Assembly: GCF_025447595.1 (NCBI RefSeq)
Contig: NZ_JAOEJU010000007.1
Location: 62,001-126,000, forward strand
DNA: 64,000 nt
Direction: 5' to 3'
Source of the DNA: Pseudomonas koreensis
Lineage (GTDB): Bacteria > Pseudomonadota > Gammaproteobacteria > Pseudomonadales > Pseudomonadaceae
In this document: one piece after another, positions 63,838 through 64,000 of the stretch
How positions within the stretch are numbered: the stretch's first letter is position 1
How the letters are laid out: every line of letters begins with the position of its first letter
The notes under the pieces: model-generated
The model's database searches: none
What the model saw: only the letters and a program-made list of their open reading frames with translations
Told to the model about the DNA's origin: nothing
Translations under genes and position numbers: made by a program

Positions 63838-64000
63838 TGCAATACCCAATCTGCATCGAGTGGGGTGACGAGAACACCGCCATCGGGATTCAGATCCCTG
63901 ACATTCCCGGCGCGGTAACGGCCGGGGATACGTTTGAGGAAGCCTACAACGCCGCCGTCGAGATTGCCCACATCATGCTGCAGGAGATCGCGGCGGATGG
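63837..64000 (+). CDS. hicB: Antitoxin HicB (partial, 3' end outside window)
   Basis: The first ~54 codons are present: MQYPICIEWGDENTAIGIQI, then PDIPGAVTAGDTFEEAYNAA, the degenerate RNase H-like fold of HicB. The C-terminal DNA-binding domain would lie beyond the window. GAGGAG precedes the ATG, which overlaps the hicA stop. Confidence 0.9.
   Translation, partial: MQYPICIEWGDENTAIGIQIPDIPGAVTAGDTFEEAYNAAVEIAHIMLQEIAAD

Overview
The window is chromosomal DNA from a fluorescent Pseudomonas (Pseudomonas fluorescens group). The basis is gene order (pse glycosylation genes, fliC-flaG-fliD-fliS-fliT, fleQ, fleSR, fliE-J, fliK-R, flhB, flhA-flhF-fleN-fliA, cheYZAB, motCD, parC/parP/cheW, then ccmABCDEFGHI), FleQ-type master regulation, high GC, and the group's typical REP/REPIN repeats (TGTGGGAGCGAGCTTGCTCG type). 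No rRNA, tRNA, IS element, prophage or CRISPR array was seen.

Layout. (1) 1-12979, flagellin glycosylation island: the 3' end of a sugar methyltransferase, a CmcI-type protein, a three-module glycosyltransferase, a pseudaminic acid (Pse) pathway (pseB, pseC, a Pse-associated methylase, pseF, a pseG-GNAT fusion, pseI), a FabH-like ketoacyl synthase, a Maf-like DUF115 transferase and a small unknown protein. (2) 13116-16860, filament genes: fliC behind a sigma-28 promoter, flaG, fliD, fliS, fliT. (3) 17033-21227, regulators: fleQ, fleS, fleR. (4) 21357-36705, basal body and export: fliE-J, the inserted HptB switch genes (hsbA, hsbR, hptB), fliK-R, flhB. (5) 36706-37886, a non-flagellar interruption with REPINs, a DUF6124 gene on the minus strand and its highly structured leader. 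(6) 37887-43049: flhA, flhF, a 35-codon ORF, fleN, fliA. (7) 43205-52267, chemotaxis and stators: cheY, cheZ, cheA, cheB, motC, motD, parC, parP, cheW and a DUF2802 gene. (8) 52380-54280, minus strand: a second fliK-like gene and an FlhB C-domain-like gene. (9) 54478-61428: the complete cytochrome c maturation operon ccmA-I. (10) 61456-64000: a small lipoprotein, an HTH antitoxin-like gene without a toxin, a LysR regulator and hicA with the start of hicB.

How it works together. FleQ with sigma-54 should drive the structural transcripts. I find exact GG-N10-GC (-24/-12) sites before fleS, fliE, fliK, fliL and flhA. FliA (sigma-28) then drives fliC, and FleN and FlhF set flagellar number and place. 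The Pse cluster and Maf-like protein should modify flagellin before export. HptB-HsbR-HsbA links motility to anti-sigma control, and ParC/ParP place the chemotaxis array at the pole.

Leads most worth a second look: the switch-like leader of the DUF6124 gene, the repeated CheZ-tail-like motifs in CheA where a P2 domain would be expected, the 35-codon ORF abutting fleN, the stand-alone FlhB(CC)-like protein coupled to a second FliK, and the mixed Pse plus acyl-synthase glycan locus.
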